Position numbers and translations under genes: made by a program. The notes under the pieces were generated by a model. It had not been told where the DNA came from. It was given only the letters and a program-made list of their open reading frames with translations, and did not search any database. Below are positions 61,411 through 64,000 of a DNA stretch of 64,000 nt, one piece after another; positions within the stretch are counted from its first letter, which is position 1, and each line of letters starts with the position of its first letter. Source of the stretch: Chamaecrista fasciculata (taxonomy: Eukaryota > Streptophyta > Magnoliopsida > Fabales > Fabaceae); contig QANZ01036527.1 in assembly GCA_003254925.1 (NCBI GenBank), forward strand, positions 192,821 to 256,820, written 5' to 3'.

Positions 61411-62289
61411 AGATTTCCGAGTTTCTCAAGTGCAAGGACCAATTCGTTAAATATGACAAACATTTTGGATTGTTCTATAATTAGCTAAAGACTCATGTGA
61501 ATGAAAAATCTTGAGAGAATGGAGAATTTCTAAACATTGGAAATTTAAGGACCTTAAAACTTAAAAAATGTAAGGTTGGGGTATAACTGGCTCAAATGTG
61601 AAATGTTAGAGATATAATTGACAAAAAAAAACGTTGGGGGTATAACCGAAAATGACCTCATATGTTGGGGTACCAATAGTACTTTTGCCTAAAAATTAAG
61701 TTCAAAACCCCATTTTGGTCCTTAATGTTTACTCCAAATTCTGTTTTGGTCGTTAATATCTTTTTTCGTTTTGGTCCTTAATGTTTTCCAACAATTCTGT
61801 TTTAGTCTCTAACGTTTCCTAATAAGTTCAACGATTGATCGCTAACTACTGATTATAGTTGTATACTTGTATCTCTCTCATTTTAAGTCTTAAACTCTTA
61901 ATGCAATAAAATTGAGTTTAACCGAAACGAACATTAACGTATACATTTAGAACCAAAATAATCATTTAACAAATTTTAAATAACTCCCTCACCCCTTCCT
62001 TGAGTTTAAAATTAAATGGATAGAGAAATTTACAAGTATTTCTATTATATTGTAGAAATTGTTGATTTTTATTTTGATCTTTGATGAAACAGCTACAAAT
62101 CGCATGAAGAATTTGAGTGATTGAGCGGAAACCTGCAAAAAATGAGAATATTTGACCTATTTTATAATATACTTTAGAGTTTAAAGTATCTTTCAAGTTT
62201 CAACAAATAACCATGCACATATCACACAAAGTAATGAAAATGTGAAAAAGATCAAAGTTTTAAAAATAGATCGGGCATTAAACCAGTTG

Positions 62290-62556
62290 AGATAACAGTT
62301 CAATGATTCAAATTCGAATGTGACGAATTCAGAGTTACGAGTTCCTCTTAACAAGTCCTTTGAACTTGAAATGAGAGACAAGAGAAATGTGACCAAATTC
62401 AATAGATTGAGACTAAAATGAAACATTTTATCAATTTTTAGGACCAAAATGAATCATTTAGCCAACATTTAAGACTAATTTGAACATTTTGAAACATAAT
62501 AGACCAAAATGAACATTAAAGCATATATTTTGGACCAAAATGACCCTTTAACTAAA
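62290..62556. repeat. Truncated right half of MITE family C
   Basis: Blocks such as GAATTCAGAGTTACGAGTTC and GGACCAAAATGACCCTTTAA match the right half of 41943-42465. The left half is missing or rearranged. Confidence 0.6.
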
Positions 62557-62829
62557 ATAAAATTTAGACTCGCAATTCATCCAACATAGTTAATTTAATG
62601 TTAATTAAGGATTGACCATGCATGTAATAAAAATGCATTAAATTTAGTTACTTATATAAATAAGCTTAAAATAACTAACTCATGAAAATATGATGGTTTC
62701 AGAGTGTGATTAAGCATGCATTGTCTTAATTTAAAGAGCACTATACATTAAAGAATTCTTTCATTAATATTATATAACATCATAATTCATACATGCGCAT
62801 GTTGATATATAGTTATTTGCCTAAAATAA

Positions 62830-63487
62830 GGAGGCATTTGGTACACGGATTGAAAAAATAGTCCCGGGATTGTGAGCTCCGAACTAGAGTAATCCCGTGT
62901 TTGATATGCGGATTGGAAAATTAGTCCCGGGAATATTGTATTCTAAGGTGGGATTAGTCTAATCCCATGACATGGGATTATTTTTTCCATTCAAAATGGC
63001 TTTATAACCCCTAATTAATTTCCCCTAATTCATTCTTTCTCTACATTACATGACAACAATCTTATTGATTATTTCTTCACTTTGGATCCAGGGTTGAAAA
63101 AAGATATTGTGACTGTTATGAAATAATATTTTTCTCATGAATCTATTAATGTTATTTAAAAATTTTGATTATGATATAATTATTTCTTTATAATATGATA
63201 TTTTTCACATGAATTGTTTTGAAGAATTTCTATATTTGATAAACTAGTAGTTGATAATAAAAAGTCAATGGCATATTTGTAAAAGTATTAAACATTCCCA
63301 GGAATATCAAAGTTGAACCAAACATAAGATTATAACATTCTTGGGAATATTGCAAAATAATTCTAGAATTATTTTAACTCATCCAAACAGACATTTTTAT
63401 AATTATGGGAATCTCATTCCTGGGAATCACATTCTTGGGAATGTGATTTCCGGAAATGAAAAAATAATTCATATACGAAACGCCCCC
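62830..63487. mobile_element. PIF/Harbinger-like non-autonomous element, copy 2
   Basis: A 658-bp element flanked by the trinucleotide TAA (62827-62829 and 63488-63490), the duplication typical of PIF/Harbinger. The ends are GGAGGCATTTGGTACACGG and, reversed, GGGGGCGTTTCGTATATG. The interior matches 24875-25631 in reverse orientation. It has no coding capacity. Confidence 0.75.
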
Positions 63488-63490
63488 TAA

Positions 63491-64000
63491 AAGTCTAATT
63501 TAGTTCTTTTTTGAAGTAGGATTTAAGTCATAAACGCATAAGCATAAGCATAAGCAGGGTAATATAATAAAAACCCAGCCATAAGAAACGCATAAGCATA
63601 ATCAGAGCAATGTAATGAAATGTTCAAAACAAAACCCAGCCATATAGGAAACAGAGCAATTATCTTCAGTGTACTAACTCAGTATATATGTTCAAGCATC
63701 CAAGCACAAATTGAAAAAAACTTCATGAGTTATGACTAAACAAAAAGTTACTTGTAAAATTTTTGGACGATGATGGTTTTACCTTATCCTAGATAAGGTT
63801 ATTAATCCAGACATTTCCCTAGATGATGGTTTTACCTTNACGCCCTCCAACACCCACGATCAATCGTGGTCCGTATATATGCCTTGATAATTTTCACGTT
63901 GATTTTGTGAGATAATAGGCCACGGCATCCAATGATGCAAACTTATATAGATGCATTGATCATTGCCGAAGTTTATAGCTCTTCAACCACACATTAAAGT
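63491..64000. other. Right-edge sequence, no complete gene
   Basis: It contains an imperfect tandem pair (about 63533-63586 and 63587-63650, sharing AAACGCATAAGCATAA and AACCCAGCCATA). A 17-bp direct repeat GATGATGGTTTTACCTT lies at 63769-63785 and 63822-63838, beside the unresolved base 63839. It could be UTR of a gene beyond the window. Confidence 0.4.

Overview
This is nuclear DNA of a flowering plant, almost certainly a eudicot and probably a rosid (the last point is inference). It is AT-rich, every gene has introns with GT..AG borders, and the products are plant-specific types: an ATAF-type NAC factor, a chloroplast ascorbate peroxidase, an Ole e 1/extensin-type wall protein and a DUF630/DUF632 protein. 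There are two assembly gaps (12214-12246 and 23230-24116) and single unresolved bases at 8513, 11371, 20898, 58884 and 63839.

Seven protein-coding genes can be reconstructed exon by exon, each with continuous phase. In order: a proline-rich Ole e 1-domain wall protein (3647-4646, +); a KDEL-tailed protein disulfide isomerase with ten coding exons (6900-10714, -); a DUF630/DUF632 protein with a myristoylation-type start (13243-17971, -); a stromal-type ascorbate peroxidase with eleven coding exons (33168-37204, -); an HSP40 C-terminal-domain protein without a J domain (41423-43547, -); a nucellin/Asp1-like aspartic protease with eight exons (49860-53320, +); and an ATAF1-like NAC transcription factor (55150-56441, -). 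They do not form a pathway, although PDI, peroxidase, HSP40 and NAC are all commonly stress-linked. Two promoters carry matching sites: a perfect ER-stress element upstream of PDI, and three CACGTG boxes upstream of the NAC gene.

Most of the rest is transposon-derived, and many insertions can be placed to the base by their target-site duplications (TSDs). They include a CACTA terminus (221-541); three copies of a tiny LTR element (TRIM) in introns (14569-14961, 34693-34999, 35135-35550), each with a perfect 5-bp TSD; a tRNA-derived SINE with a 14-bp TSD (40533-40739); a 5'-truncated, frame-broken LINE (44932-47714, 10-bp TSD); a 565-bp LINE-derived mini-element with a 13-bp TSD (28696-29260); three families of foldback/TIR elements with 9-bp TSDs; and a PIF/Harbinger-like pair in opposite orientation.

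The points most worth following are the TRIM family nested in gene introns, what looks like a frameshifted relic of the thylakoid-anchor exon just after the peroxidase stop codon, the head-plus-tail LINE derivative, and the exact ERSE in the PDI promoter. Stretches 542-3559, 19385-22970, 25635-28682, 30210-33160, 53321-55149 and 57569-59800 hold no gene that I can support.
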